This document shows positions 49,235 through 62,200 of a stretch of DNA of 64,000 nt, piece by piece (the first letter of the stretch is position 1; the number at the start of each line of letters is the position of its first letter). The notes beneath the pieces were generated by a model. It saw nothing but the letters and a program-made list of their open reading frames with translations, was not told where the DNA came from and made no database searches. The position numbers and the translations under genes were made by a program. The DNA is from Loxodes magnus (taxonomy: Eukaryota; Ciliophora; Karyorelictea; Loxodida; Loxodidae): positions 28,022-92,021 of the forward strand of contig CAMPDV010001784.1 in the NCBI GenBank assembly GCA_946699065.1, given 5' to 3'.

Positions 49235-51365
49235 GTTCGGCAAGATATGCTTGTAGATGAAAGTTAGTCAATAGAAAAGTGAAGAAGTGAAGTAAGAAAA
49301 GAAAATCGAATTTTAGTTTTATTGAGTATGCTTTGAGAAGTAATAAGTATTTAGAAAAGTGATGAAGTAAAGTAAGAAAAGAAGATAGAATTTCATTTTT
49401 AAGGATTATGCTTTGAGAAGTAATAAGTATTTAGAAAAGTGAAGAAGTAAAGTAAGAAAAGAATATCTAATGATAAGTTTTCGTAGCAAGCACTAAAATA
49501 TAAGTTTGAATATCCAAAATGTTAGTAATAATGTCACAATTACGAATCTTTATTCGGTTCGGCAAGATATGCTTGTAGATGAAAGTTAGTCAATAGAAAA
49601 GTGAAGAAGTAAAGTAAGAAAAGAATATCTAATGATAAGTTTTCGTAGCAAGCACTAAAATATAAGTTTGAATATCCAAAATGTTAGTAATAATGTCACA
49701 ATTACGAATCTTTATTCGGTTCGGCAAGATATGCTTGTAGATGAAAGTTAGTCAATAGAAAAGTGAAGAAGTGAAGTAAGAAAAGAAAATCGAATTTTAG
49801 TTTTATTGAGTATGCTTTGAGAAGTAATAAGTATTTAGAAAAGTGATGAAGTAAAGTAAGAAAAGAAGATAGAATTTCATTTTTAAGGATTATGCTTTGA
49901 GAAGTAATAAGTATTTAGAAAAGTGAAGAAGTAAAGTAAGAAAAGAATATCTAATGATAAGTTTTCGTAGCAAGCACTAAAATATAAGTTTGAATATCCA
50001 AAATGTTAGTAATAATGTCACAATTACGAATCTTTATTCGGTTCGGCAAGATATGCTTGTAGATGAAAGTTAGTCAATAGAAAAGTGAAGAAGTGAAGTA
50101 AGAAAAGAAAATCGAATTTTAGTTTTATTGAGTATGCTTTGAGAAGTAATAAGTATTTAGAAAAGTGATGAAGTAAAGTAAGAAAAGAAGATAGAATTTC
50201 ATTTTTAAGGATTATGCTTTGAGAAGTAATAAGTATTTAGAAAAGTGAAGAAGTAAAGTAAGAAAAGAATATCTAATGATAAGTTTTCGTAGCAAGCACT
50301 AAAATATAAGTTTGAATATCCAAAATGTTAGTAATAATGTCACAATTACGAATCTTTATTCGGTTCGGCAAGATATGCTTGTAGATGAAAGTTAGTCAAT
50401 AGAAAAGTGAAGAAGTGAAGTAAGAAAAGAAAATCGAATTTTAGTTTTATTGAGTATGCTTTGAGAAGTAATAAGTATTTAGAAAAGTGATGAAGTAAAG
50501 TAAGAAAAGAAGATAGAATTTCATTTTTAAGGATTATGCTTTGAGAAGTAATAAGTATTTAGAAAAGTGAAGAAGTAAAGTAAGAAAAGAATATCTAATG
50601 ATAAGTTTTCGTAGCAAGCACTAAAATATAAGTTTGAATATCCAAAATGTTAGTAATAATGTCACAATTACGAATCTTTATTCGGTTCGGCAAGATATGC
50701 TTGTAGATGAAAGTTAGTCAATAGAAAAGTGAAGAAGTGAAGTAAGAAAAGAAAATCGAATTTTAGTTTTATTGAGTATGCTTTGAGAAGTAATAAGTAT
50801 TTAGAAAAGTGATGAAGTAAAGTAAGAAAAGAAGATAGAATTTCATTTTTAAGGATTATGCTTTGAGAAGTAATAAGTATTTAGAAAAGTGAAGAAGTAA
50901 AGTAAGAAAAGAATATCTAATGATAAGTTTTCGTAGCAAGCACTAAAATATAAGTTTGAATATCCAAAATGTTAGTAATAATGTCACAATTACGAATCTT
51001 TATTCGGTTCGGCAAGATATGCTTGTAGATGAAAGTTAGTCAATAGAAAAGTGAAGAAGTAAAGTAAGAAAAGAATATCTAATGATAAGTTTTCGTAGCA
51101 AGCACTAAAATATAAGTTTGAATATCCAAAATGTTAGTAATAATGTCACAATTACGAATCTTTATTCGGTTCGGCAAGATATGCTTGTAGATGAAAGTTA
51201 GTCAATTGAAAAGTGAAGAAGTGAAGTAAGAAAAGAAAATCGAATTTTAGTTTTATTGAGTATGCTTTGAGAAGTAATAAGTATTTAGAAAAGTGATGAA
51301 GTAAAGTAAGAAAAGAAGATAGAATTTCATTTTTAAGGAGTATGCTTTGAGAAGTAATAAGTATT

Positions 51366-53496
51366 TAGAAAAGTGAGGAAGTGAAGTAAGAAAAGAAGAT
51401 AGAATTTCAGTTTTAAGGAGTATGCTTTGAGAAGTAATAAGTATTTTGAAAAGTGAGAAAGTAAAGTAAGGAAAGAAGATAGAATTACAGCTTTTAGAGT
51501 TACTAAAACTTAGAGATAAAAAGAAGTTATAAGTATTTAGAAAAGTGAGAAAGTAAAGTAAGGAAAGAAGATAGAATTTCAGTTTTAAGGAGTATGCTTT
51601 GAGAAGTAAAAAGTATTTAGAAAAGGGAAGAAGTAAAGTAAGAAAAGAAGATAGAATTTCAGTTTTAAGGAGTATGCTTTGAGAAGTAATAAGTATTTTG
51701 AAAAGTGAAGAAATGAAGTAAGAAAAAAAGATAGAATTACAGCTTTTAGAGTTACTATAACTTAGAGATAAAAAGAAGTAATAAGTATTTAGAAAAGTGA
51801 GGAAGTAAAGTAAAGAAAGAAGATAGAATTACAGCTTTTAGAGTTACTAAAACTTAGAGATAAAAAGAAGTAATAAGTATTTTGAAAAGTGAAGAAGTGA
51901 AGTAAGGAAAGAAGATAGAATTACAGCTTTTAGAGTTACTAAAACTTAGAGATAAAAAGAAGTTATACGTATTTAGAAAGAAAGGAAGTAAAGTAAGGAA
52001 AGAAGATAGAATTACAGCTTTTAGAGTTACTAAAACTTAGAGATAAAAAGAAGTTATAAGTATTTAGAAAAGTAAGGAAGTAAAGTAAGAAAAGAAGATA
52101 GAATTACAGCTTTTAGAGTTACTAAAACTTGAGGATGAAAAGAAGTTATAAGTATTTAGAAAAGTGAGGAAGTAAAGTAAGGAAAGAAGATAGAATTACA
52201 GCTTTTAGAATTACTTAAACTTAGAGATAAAAAGAAGTTATAAGTATTTAGAAAAGTGAGAAAGTAAAGTAAGGAAAGAAGATAGAATTACAGCTTTTAG
52301 AGTTACTTAAACTAAGAGATAAAAAGAAGTTATAAGTATTTAGAAAAGTGAGGAAGTAAAGTAAGGAAAGAAGTTAGAATTTCAGTTTTAATGAGTATGC
52401 TTTGAGAAGTAAAAAGTATTTAGAAAAGTGAAGAAGTAAAGTAAGAAAAGAAGATAGAATTTCAGTTTTAAGGAGTATGCTTTGAGAAGTAATAAGTATT
52501 TTGAAAAGTGAAGAAGTTAAGTAAGAAAAGAAGATAGAATTTCAGTTTTAAGGAGTATGCTTTGAGAAGTAATAAGTATTTTGAAAAGTGAAGAAGTGAA
52601 GTAAGGAAAGAAGATAGAATTACAGCTTTTAGAGTTACTAAAACTTAGAGATAAATAGAAGTTATAAGTATTTAGAAAAGTGAGGAAGTAAAGTAAGGAA
52701 AGAAGATAGAATTTCAGTTTTAAGGAGTATGCTTTGAGAAGTAAAAAGTATTTAGAAAAGGGAAGAAGTAAAGTAAGAAAAGAAGATAGAATTTCAGTTT
52801 TAAGGAGTATGCTTTGAGAAGTAAAAAGTATTTTGAAAAGTGAAGAAGTGAAGTAAGAAAAAAAGATAGAATTTCAGTTTTAAGGAGTATGCTTTGAGAA
52901 GTAATAAGTATATTGAAAAGTGAAGAAGTGAAGTAAGGAAAGAAGATAGAATTACAGCTTTTAGAGTTACTTAAACTTAGTGATAAAAAGAAGTTATAAG
53001 TATTTAGAAAAGTGAGAAAGTAAAGTAAGGAAAGAAGATAGAATTTCAGTTTTAAGGAGTATACTTTGAGAAGTAAAAAGTATTTAGAAAAGGGAAGAAG
53101 TAAAGTAAGAAAAGAAGATAGAATTTCAGTTTTAAGGAGTATGCTTTGAGAAGTAATAAGTATTTTGAAAAGTGAAGAAATGAAGTAAGAAAAAAAGATA
53201 GAATTTCAGTTTTAAGGAGTATGCTTTGAGAAGTAAAAAGTATTAAGAAAATTGAAGAAGTGAAGTAAGGAAAGAAGATAGAATTACAGCTTTTAGAGTT
53301 ACTAAAACTTAGAGATAAATAGTAGTTATAAGTATTTAGAAAAGTGAGGAAGTAAAGTAAGGAAAGAAGATAGAATTTCAGTTTTAAGGAGTATGCTTTG
53401 AGAAGTAAAAATTATTTAGAAAAGAGAAGAAGTAAAGTAAGAAAAGAAGATAGAATTTCATTTTTAAGGAGTATGCTTTGAGAAGTAATAAGTATT
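51366..53496 (+). repeat. A/B island inside the C domain, copied from domain 1
   Basis: This C-free stretch is pieced from two domain 1 sources. Its beginning, to about 51,736, matches 48,286-48,656 at offset 3,080. From about 51,733 on it matches 42,241-44,010 at offset 9,492, with the markers TACTATAAC, CTTGAGGATGAAAAG, TTAAACTAAGAG, GAAGTTAAGTAAG, CTTAGTGATAAA and AAATAGTAGTTAT in order. In the second part it follows the unexpanded copy 1 and lacks the 332-bp gain of copy 2. Confidence 0.85.
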
Positions 53497-53738
53497 TAGA
53501 AAAGTGAAGAAGTAAAGTAAGAAAAGAATATCTAATGATAAGTTTTCGTAGCAAGCACTAAAATATAAGTTTGAATATCCAAAATGTTAGTAATAATGTC
53601 ACAATTACGAATCTTTATTCGGTTCGGCAAGATATGCTTGTAGATGAAAGTTAGTCAATAGAAAAGTGAAGAAGTGAAGTAAGAAAAGAAAATCGAATTT
53701 TAGTTTTATTGAGTATGCTTTGAGAAGTAATAAGTATT
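53497..53738 (+). repeat. Isolated C unit with one A2
   Basis: A single C unit (tail 53,528-53,658) is followed by one A2 unit and then directly by ordinary A units with GTGAGGAAGTGAAG heads. The A3 unit of the normal 322-bp repeat is missing. The isolated unit lies between two A/B islands, showing that C and A/B segments were shuffled together after C had appeared. Confidence 0.9.
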
Positions 53739-54814
53739 TAGAAAAGTGAGGAAGTGAAGTAAGAAAAGAAGATAGAATTTCAGTTTTAAGGAGTATGCTT
53801 TGAGAAGTAATAAGTATTTTGAAAAGTGAGAAAGTAAAGTAAGGAAAGAAGATAGAATTACAGCTTTTAGAGTTACTAAAACTTAGAGATAAAAAGAAGT
53901 TATAAGTATTTAGAAAAGTGAGAAAGTAAAGTAAGGAAAGAAGATAGAATTTCAGTTTTAAGGAGTATGCTTTGAGAAGTAAAAAGTATTTAGAAAAGGG
54001 AAGAAGTAAAGTAAGAAAAGAAGATAGAATTTCAGTTTTAAGGAGTATGCTTTGAGAAGTAATAAGTATTTTGAAAAGTGAAGAAATGAAGTAAGAAAAA
54101 AAGATAGAATTTCAGTTTTAAGGAGTATGCTTTGAGAAGTAAAAAGTATTAAGAAAATTGAAGAAGTGAAGTAAGGAAAGATGATAGAATTACAGCTTTT
54201 AGAGTTACTAAAACTTAGAGATAAATAGTAGTTATAAGTATTTAGAAAAGTGAGGAAGTAAAGTAAGGAAAGAAGATAGAATTTCAGTTTTAAGGAGTAT
54301 GCTTTGAGAAGTAAAAATTATTTAGAAAAGAGAAGAAGTAAAGTAAGAAAAGAAGATAGAATTTCATTTTTAAGGAGTATGCTTTGAGAAGTAATAAGTA
54401 TTTAGAAAAGGGAAGAAGTAAAGTAAGAAAAGAAAATCGAATTTTAGTTTTATTGAGTATGCTTTGAGAAGTAATAAGTATTTTGAAAAGTGAAGAAATG
54501 AAGTAAGAAAAAAAGATAGAATTTCAGTTTTAAGGAGTATGCTTTGAGAAGTAAAAAGTATTAAGAAAATTGAAGAAGTGAAGTAAGGAAAGATGATAGA
54601 ATTACAGCTTTTAGAGTTACTAAAACTTAGAGATAAATAGTAGTTATAAGTATTTAGAAAAGTGAGGAAGTAAAGTAAGGAAAGAAGATAGAATTTCAGT
54701 TTTAAGGAGTATGCTTTGAGAAGTAAAAATTATTTAGAAAAGAGAAGAAGTAAAGTAAGAAAAGAAGATAGAATTTCATTTTTAAGGAGTATGCTTTGAG
54801 AAGTAATAAGTATT
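53739..54814 (+). repeat. Second A/B island with a 412-bp tandem duplication
   Basis: The first part, to about 54,470, matches 48,286-49,020, including the GGAAAGATGATAG, AAATAGTAGTTAT and AAAAGAGAAG markers. At 54,483 the sequence returns to a point 412 bp upstream (54,071) and runs through the same five units again until it enters a C unit at 54,815. The 412 bp equal four A units and one B unit. Mixed A/B units are thus still being duplicated locally within the C domain. Confidence 0.86.
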
Positions 54815-57800
54815 TAGAAAAGGGAAGAAGTAAAGTAAGAAAAGAATATCTAATGATAAGTTTTCGTAGCAAGCACTAAAATATAAGTTTGAATATCCAA
54901 AATGTTAGTAATAATGTCACAATTACGAATCTTTATTCGGTTCGGCAAGATATGCTTGTAGATGAAAGTTAGTCAATAGAAAAGTGAAGAAGTGAAGTAA
55001 GAAAAGAAAATCGAATTTTAGTTTTATTGAGTATGCTTTGAGAAGTAATAAGTATTTAGAAAAGTGATGAAGTAAAGTAAGAAAAGAAGATAGAATTTCA
55101 TTTTTAAGGATTATGCTTTGAGAAGTAATAAGTATTTAGAAAAGTGAAGAAGTAAAGTAAGAAAAGAATATCTAATGATAAGTTTTCGTAGCAAGCACTA
55201 AAATATAAGTTTGAATATCCAAAATGTTAGTAATAATGTCACAATTACGAATCTTTATTCGGTTCGGCAAGATATGCTTGTAGATGAAAGTTAGTCAATA
55301 GAAAAGTGAAGAAGTGAAGTAAGAAAAGAAAATCGAATTTTAGTTTTATTGAGTATGCTTTGAGAAGTAATAAGTATTTAGAAAAGTGATGAAGTAAAGT
55401 AAGAAAAGAAGATAGAATTTCATTTTTAAGGATTATGCTTTGAGAAGTAATAAGTATTTAGAAAAGTGAAGAAGTAAAGTAAGAAAAGAATATCTAATGA
55501 TAAGTTTTCGTAGCAAGCACTAAAATATAAGTTTGAATATCCAAAATGTTAGTAATAATGTCACAATTACGAATCTTTATTCGGTTCGGCAAGATATGCT
55601 TGTAGATGAAAGTTAGTCAATAGAAAAGTGAAGAAGTGAAGTAAGAAAAGAAAATCGAATTTTAGTTTTATTGAGTATGCTTTGAGAAGTAATAAGTATT
55701 TAGAAAAGTGATGAAGTAAAGTAAGAAAAGAAGATAGAATTTCATTTTTAAGGATTATGCTTTGAGAAGTAATAAGTATTTAGAAAAGTGAAGAAGTAAA
55801 GTAAGAAAAGAATATCTAATGATAAGTTTTCGTAGCAAGCACTAAAATATAAGTTTGAATATCCAAAATGTTAGTAATAATGTCACAATTACGAATCTTT
55901 ATTCGGTTCGGCAAGATATGCTTGTAGATGAAAGTTAGTCAATAGAAAAGTGAAGAAGTAAAGTAAGAAAAGAATATCTAATGATAAGTTTTCGTAGCAA
56001 GCACTAAAATATAAGTTTGAATATCCAAAATGTTAGTAATAATGTCACAATTACGAATCTTTATTCGGTTCGGCAAGATATGCTTGTAGATGAAAGTTAG
56101 TCAATTGAAAAGTGAAGAAGTGAAGTAAGAAAAGAAAATCGAATTTTAGTTTTATTGAGTATGCTTTGAGAAGTAATAAGTATTTAGAAAAGTGATGAAG
56201 TAAAGTAAGAAAAGAAGATAGAATTTCATTTTTAAGGAGTATGCTTTGAGAAGTAATAAGTATTTAGAAAAGTGAAGAAGTAAAGTAAGAAAAGAATATC
56301 TAATGATAAGTTTTCGTAGCAAGCACTAAAATATAAGTTTGAATATCCAAAATGTTAGTAATAATGTCACAATTACGAATCTTTATTCGGTTCGGCAAGA
56401 TATGCTTGTAGATGAAAGTTAGTCAATAGAAAAGTGAAGAAGTAAAGTAAGAAAAGAATATCTAATGATAAGTTTTCGTAGCAAGCACTAAAATATAAGT
56501 TTGAATATCCAAAATGTTAGTAATAATGTCACAATTACGAATCTTTATTCGGTTCGGCAAGATATGCTTGTAGATGAAAGTTAGTCAATTGAAAAGTGAA
56601 GAAGTGAAGTAAGAAAAGAAAATCGAATTTTAGTTTTATTGAGTATGCTTTGAGAAGTAATAAGTATTTAGAAAAGTGATGAAGTAAAGTAAGAAAAGAA
56701 GATAGAATTTCATTTTTAAGGATTATGCTTTGAGAAGTAATAAGTATTTAGAAAAGTGAAGAAGTAAAGTAAGAAAAGAATATCTAATGATAAGTTTTCG
56801 TAGCAAGCACTAAAATATAAGTTTGAATATCCAAAATGTTAGTAATAATGTCACAATTACGAATCTTTATTCGGTTCGGCAAGATATGCTTGTAGATGAA
56901 AGTTAGTCAATAGAAAAGTGAAGAAGTGAAGTAAGAAAAGAAAATCGAATTTTAGTTTTATTGAGTATGCTTTGAGAAGTAATAAGTATTTAGAAAAGTG
57001 ATGAAGTAAAGTAAGAAAAGAAGATAGAATTTCATTTTTAAGGATTATGCTTTGAGAAGTAATAAGTATTTAGAAAAGTGAAGAAGTAAAGTAAGAAAAG
57101 AATATCTAATGATAAGTTTTCGTAGCAAGCACTAAAATATAAGTTTGAATATCCAAAATGTTAGTAATAATGTCACAATTACGAATCTTTATTCGGTTCG
57201 GCAAGATATGCTTGTAGATGAAAGTTAGTCAATAGAAAAGTGAAGAAGTGAAGTAAGAAAAGAAAATCGAATTTTAGTTTTATTGAGTATGCTTTGAGAA
57301 GTAATAAGTATTTAGAAAAGTGATGAAGTAAAGTAAGAAAAGAAGATAGAATTTCATTTTTAAGGATTATGCTTTGAGAAGTAATAAGTATTTAGAAAAG
57401 TGAAGAAGTAAAGTAAGAAAAGAATATCTAATGATAAGTTTTCGTAGCAAGCACTAAAATATAAGTTTGAATATCCAAAATGTTAGTAATAATGTCACAA
57501 TTACGAATCTTTATTCGGTTCGGCAAGATATGCTTGTAGATGAAAGTTAGTCAATAGAAAAGTGAAGAAGTAAAGTAAGAAAAGAATATCTAATGATAAG
57601 TTTTCGTAGCAAGCACTAAAATATAAGTTTGAATATCCAAAATGTTAGTAATAATGTCACAATTACGAATCTTTATTCGGTTCGGCAAGATATGCTTGTA
57701 GATGAAAGTTAGTCAATTGAAAAGTGAAGAAGTGAAGTAAGAAAAGAAAATCGAATTTTAGTTTTATTGAGTATGCTTTGAGAAGTAATAAGTATTTAGA

Positions 57801-59166
57801 AAAGTGATGAAGTAAAGTAAGAAAAGAAGATAGAATTTCATTTTTAAGGATTATGCTTTGAGAAGTAATAAGTATTTAGAAAAGTGAAGAAGTAAAGTAA
57901 GAAAAGAATATCTAATGATAAGTTTTCGTAGCAAGCACTAAAATATAAGTTTGAATATCCAAAATGTTAGTAATAATGTCACAATTACGAATCTTTATTC
58001 GGTTCGGCAAGATATGCTTGTAGATGAAAGTTAGTCAATAGAAAAGTGAAGAAGTGAAGTAAGAAAAGAAAATCGAATTTTAGTTTTATTGAGTATGCTT
58101 TGAGAAGTAATAAGTATTTAGAAAAGTGATGAAGTAAAGTAAGAAAAGAAGATAGAATTTCATTTTTAAGGATTATGCTTTGAGAAGTAATAAGTATTTA
58201 GAAAAGTGAAGAAGTAAAGTAAGAAAAGAATATCTAATGATAAGTTTTCGTAGCAAGCACTAAAATATAAGTTTGAATATCCAAAATGTTAGTAATAATG
58301 TCACAATTACGAATCTTTATTCGGTTCGGCAAGATATGCTTGTAGATGAAAGTTAGTCAATAGAAAAGTGAAGAAGTAAAGTAAGAAAAGAATATCTAAT
58401 GATAAGTTTTCGTAGCAAGCACTAAAATATAAGTTTGAATATCCAAAATGTTAGTAATAATGTCACAATTACGAATCTTTATTCGGTTCGGCAAGATATG
58501 CTTGTAGATGAAAGTTAGTCAATTGAAAAGTGAAGAAGTGAAGTAAGAAAAGAAAATCGAATTTTAGTTTTATTGAGTATGCTTTGAGAAGTAATAAGTA
58601 TTTAGAAAAGTGATGAAGTAAAGTAAGAAAAGAAGATAGAATTTCATTTTTAAGGAGTATGCTTTGAGAAGTAATAAGTATTTAGAAAAGTGAAGAAGTA
58701 AAGTAAGAAAAGAATATCTAATGATAAGTTTTCGTAGCAAGCACTAAAATATAAGTTTGAATATCCAAAATGTTAGTAATAATGTCACAATTACGAATCT
58801 TTATTCGGTTCGGCAAGATATGCTTGTAGATGAAAGTTAGTCAATAGAAAAGTGAAGAAGTAAAGTAAGAAAAGAATATCTAATGATAAGTTTTCGTAGC
58901 AAGCACTAAAATATAAGTTTGAATATCCAAAATGTTAGTAATAATGTCACAATTACGAATCTTTATTCGGTTCGGCAAGATATGCTTGTAGATGAAAGTT
59001 AGTCAATTGAAAAGTGAAGAAGTGAAGTAAGAAAAGAAAATCGAATTTTAGTTTTATTGAGTATGCTTTGAGAAGTAATAAGTATTTAGAAAAGTGATGA
59101 AGTAAAGTAAGAAAAGAAGATAGAATTTCATTTTTAAGGATTATGCTTTGAGAAGTAATAAGTATT

Positions 59167-59248
59167 TAGAAAAGTGAAGAAGTAAAGTAAGAAAAGAATA
59201 TCTAATGATAAGTTTTCGTAGCAAGCACTTTGAGAAGTAATAAGTATT
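59167..59248 (+). repeat. 82-bp C/A fusion unit with a 240-bp deletion
   Basis: The unit has the common head, then the first 32 bases of a C tail (59,198-59,229, through GTAGCAAGCACT), then the end of an A tail, TTGAGAAGTAATAAGTATT. The joint falls at a shared CT, so microhomology is two bases. Relative to the normal 322-bp repeat 240 bp are missing. The result is an almost normal monomer length, and the 80-bp spacing of heads is kept. Confidence 0.93.
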
Positions 59249-62200
59249 TAGAAAAGTGAAGAAGTAAAGTAAGAAAAGAATATCTAATGATAAGTTTTCG
59301 TAGCAAGCACTAAAATATAAGTTTGAATATCCAAAATGTTAGTAATAATGTCACAATTACGAATCTTTATTCGGTTCGGCAAGATATGCTTGTAGATGAA
59401 AGTTAGTCAATAGAAAAGTGAAGAAGTGAAGTAAGAAAAGAAAATCGAATTTTAGTTTTATTGAGTATGCTTTGAGAAGTAATAAGTATTTAGAAAAGTG
59501 ATGAAGTAAAGTAAGAAAAGAAGATAGAATTTCATTTTTAAGGATTATGCTTTGAGAAGTAATAAGTATTTAGAAAAGTGAAGAAGTAAAGTAAGAAAAG
59601 AATATCTAATGATAAGTTTTCGTAGCAAGCACTAAAATATAAGTTTGAATATCCAAAATGTTAGTAATAATGTCACAATTACGAATCTTTATTCGGTTCG
59701 GCAAGATATGCTTGTAGATGAAAGTTAGTCAATAGAAAAGTGAAGAAGTGAAGTAAGAAAAGAAAATCGAATTTTAGTTTTATTGAGTATGCTTTGAGAA
59801 GTAATAAGTATTTAGAAAAGTGATGAAGTAAAGTAAGAAAAGAAGATAGAATTTCATTTTTAAGGATTATGCTTTGAGAAGTAATAAGTATTTAGAAAAG
59901 TGAAGAAGTAAAGTAAGAAAAGAATATCTAATGATAAGTTTTCGTAGCAAGCACTAAAATATAAGTTTGAATATCCAAAATGTTAGTAATAATGTCACAA
60001 TTACGAATCTTTATTCGGTTCGGCAAGATATGCTTGTAGATGAAAGTTAGTCAATAGAAAAGTGAAGAAGTAAAGTAAGAAAAGAATATCTAATGATAAG
60101 TTTTCGTAGCAAGCACTAAAATATAAGTTTGAATATCCAAAATGTTAGTAATAATGTCACAATTACGAATCTTTATTCGGTTCGGCAAGATATGCTTGTA
60201 GATGAAAGTTAGTCAATTGAAAAGTGAAGAAGTGAAGTAAGAAAAGAAAATCGAATTTTAGTTTTATTGAGTATGCTTTGAGAAGTAATAAGTATTTAGA
60301 AAAGTGATGAAGTAAAGTAAGAAAAGAAGATAGAATTTCATTTTTAAGGAGTATGCTTTGAGAAGTAATAAGTATTTAGAAAAGTGAAGAAGTAAAGTAA
60401 GAAAAGAATATCTAATGATAAGTTTTCGTAGCAAGCACTAAAATATAAGTTTGAATATCCAAAATGTTAGTAATAATGTCACAATTACGAATCTTTATTC
60501 GGTTCGGCAAGATATGCTTGTAGATGAAAGTTAGTCAATAGAAAAGTGAAGAAGTAAAGTAAGAAAAGAATATCTAATGATAAGTTTTCGTAGCAAGCAC
60601 TAAAATATAAGTTTGAATATCCAAAATGTTAGTAATAATGTCACAATTACGAATCTTTATTCGGTTCGGCAAGATATGCTTGTAGATGAAAGTTAGTCAA
60701 TAGAAAAGTGAAGAAGTGAAGTAAGAAAAGAAAATCGAATTTTAGTTTTATTGAGTATGCTTTGAGAAGTAATAAGTATTTAGAAAAGTGATGAAGTAAA
60801 GTAAGAAAAGAAGATAGAATTTCATTTTTAAGGATTATGCTTTGAGAAGTAATAAGTATTTAGAAAAGTGAAGAAGTAAAGTAAGAAAAGAATATCTAAT
60901 GATAAGTTTTCGTAGCAAGCACTAAAATATAAGTTTGAATATCCAAAATGTTAGTAATAATGTCACAATTACGAATCTTTATTCGGTTCGGCAAGATATG
61001 CTTGTAGATGAAAGTTAGTCAATAGAAAAGTGAAGAAGTGAAGTAAGAAAAGAAAATCGAATTTTAGTTTTATTGAGTATGCTTTGAGAAGTAATAAGTA
61101 TTTAGAAAAGTGATGAAGTAAAGTAAGAAAAGAAGATAGAATTTCATTTTTAAGGATTATGCTTTGAGAAGTAATAAGTATTTAGAAAAGTGAAGAAGTA
61201 AAGTAAGAAAAGAATATCTAATGATAAGTTTTCGTAGCAAGCACTAAAATATAAGTTTGAATATCCAAAATGTTAGTAATAATGTCACAATTACGAATCT
61301 TTATTCGGTTCGGCAAGATATGCTTGTAGATGAAAGTTAGTCAATAGAAAAGTGAAGAAGTGAAGTAAGAAAAGAAAATCGAATTTTAGTTTTATTGAGT
61401 ATGCTTTGAGAAGTAATAAGTATTTAGAAAAGTGATGAAGTAAAGTAAGAAAAGAAGATAGAATTTCATTTTTAAGGATTATGCTTTGAGAAGTAATAAG
61501 TATTTAGAAAAGTGAAGAAGTAAAGTAAGAAAAGAATATCTAATGATAAGTTTTCGTAGCAAGCACTAAAATATAAGTTTGAATATCCAAAATGTTAGTA
61601 ATAATGTCACAATTACGAATCTTTATTCGGTTCGGCAAGATATGCTTGTAGATGAAAGTTAGTCAATAGAAAAGTGAAGAAGTAAAGTAAGAAAAGAAAA
61701 TCGAATTTTAGTTTTATTGAGTATGCTTTGAGAAGTAATAAGTATTTAGAAAAGTGATGAAGTAAAGTAAGAAAAGAAGATAGAATTTCATTTTTAAGGA
61801 TTATGCTTTGAGAAGTAATAAGTATTTAGAAAAGTGAAGAAGTAAAGTAAGAAAAGAATATCTAATGATAAGTTTTCGTAGCAAGCACTAAAATATAAGT
61901 TTGAATATCCAAAATGTTAGTAATAATGTCACAATTACGAATCTTTATTCGGTTCGGCAAGATATGCTTGTAGATGAAAGTTAGTCAATAGAAAAGTGAA
62001 GAAGTAAAGTAAGAAAAGAATATCTAATGATAAGTTTTCGTAGCAAGCACTAAAATATAAGTTTGAATATCCAAAATGTTAGTAATAATGTCACAATTAC
62101 GAATCTTTATTCGGTTCGGCAAGATATGCTTGTAGATGAAAGTTAGTCAATTGAAAAGTGAAGAAGTGAAGTAAGAAAAGAAAATCGAATTTTAGTTTTA

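Larger units (their letters stand above)
49110..49271 (+). repeat. First C unit (162 bp: 31-bp head plus 131-bp tail)
   Basis: The unit starts with the common head and switches after GAAAAGA to a tail beginning ATATCTAATGATAAG and ending AAAGTTAGTCAA, after which the next head follows. The 131-bp tail has 16 C and 22 G, about 29% GC, and four CpG, so it lacks the extreme strand bias of A and B. Its ends resemble the A tail: AAGAATATCTAATG near the left compares with AAGAAGATAGAATT, and AGATATGCTTG near the right with GGATTATGCTTT. The length is two A units plus 2 bp. I see no coding potential or known element in it. Confidence 0.93.
49110..51365 (+). repeat. Domain 2a: C-A2-A3 higher-order repeat, first block (8 C units)
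   Basis: The C tails start at 49141, 49463, 49625, 49947, 50269, 50591, 50913 and 51075. Spacings are 322 bp (C-A2-A3) or 162 bp (two C in a row). Copies look identical by eye apart from TAG/TTG at the start of the unit after the eighth C and GATTATG/GAGTATG in its last A3. The block ends in an A3-like unit at 51,286-51,365 and passes in register into ordinary A/B units, so the edge is a recombination joint between monomers and not an insertion with target-site repeats. Confidence 0.93.

Noticed and set aside
49160..49245. Possible RNA polymerase III promoter (A box at TAGCAAGC, B box at GGTTCGGCAAG) suggesting a tRNA-derived SINE
   Set aside because: The B-box match ends after GGTTCG and the A-box needs a one-base gap. 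Neither a tRNA-like body nor a poly-A or SINE tail is visible, so chance resemblance is more likely.
49230..49245. CENP-B box in the segment ATTCGGTTCGGCAAGA
   Set aside because: It shares TTCG, but the central A and the CGGG of the box are absent on both strands. The 17-mer at 49,157 is the better candidate.
49110..51365. CRISPR-like appearance: a 31-bp conserved repeat separated by different segments
   Set aside because: The intervening tails are not unique spacers but three tail types used over and over, with lengths of 49, 61 and 131 bp. No cas gene is present and the array is tens of kilobases of satellite.
51286..51366. Target-site duplication or terminal repeats at the C domain borders, which would mark C as a mobile element
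   Set aside because: All borders pass in register through the common head into A units. I see no target-site duplication, terminal inverted repeat or poly-A tail, so recombination is sufficient.
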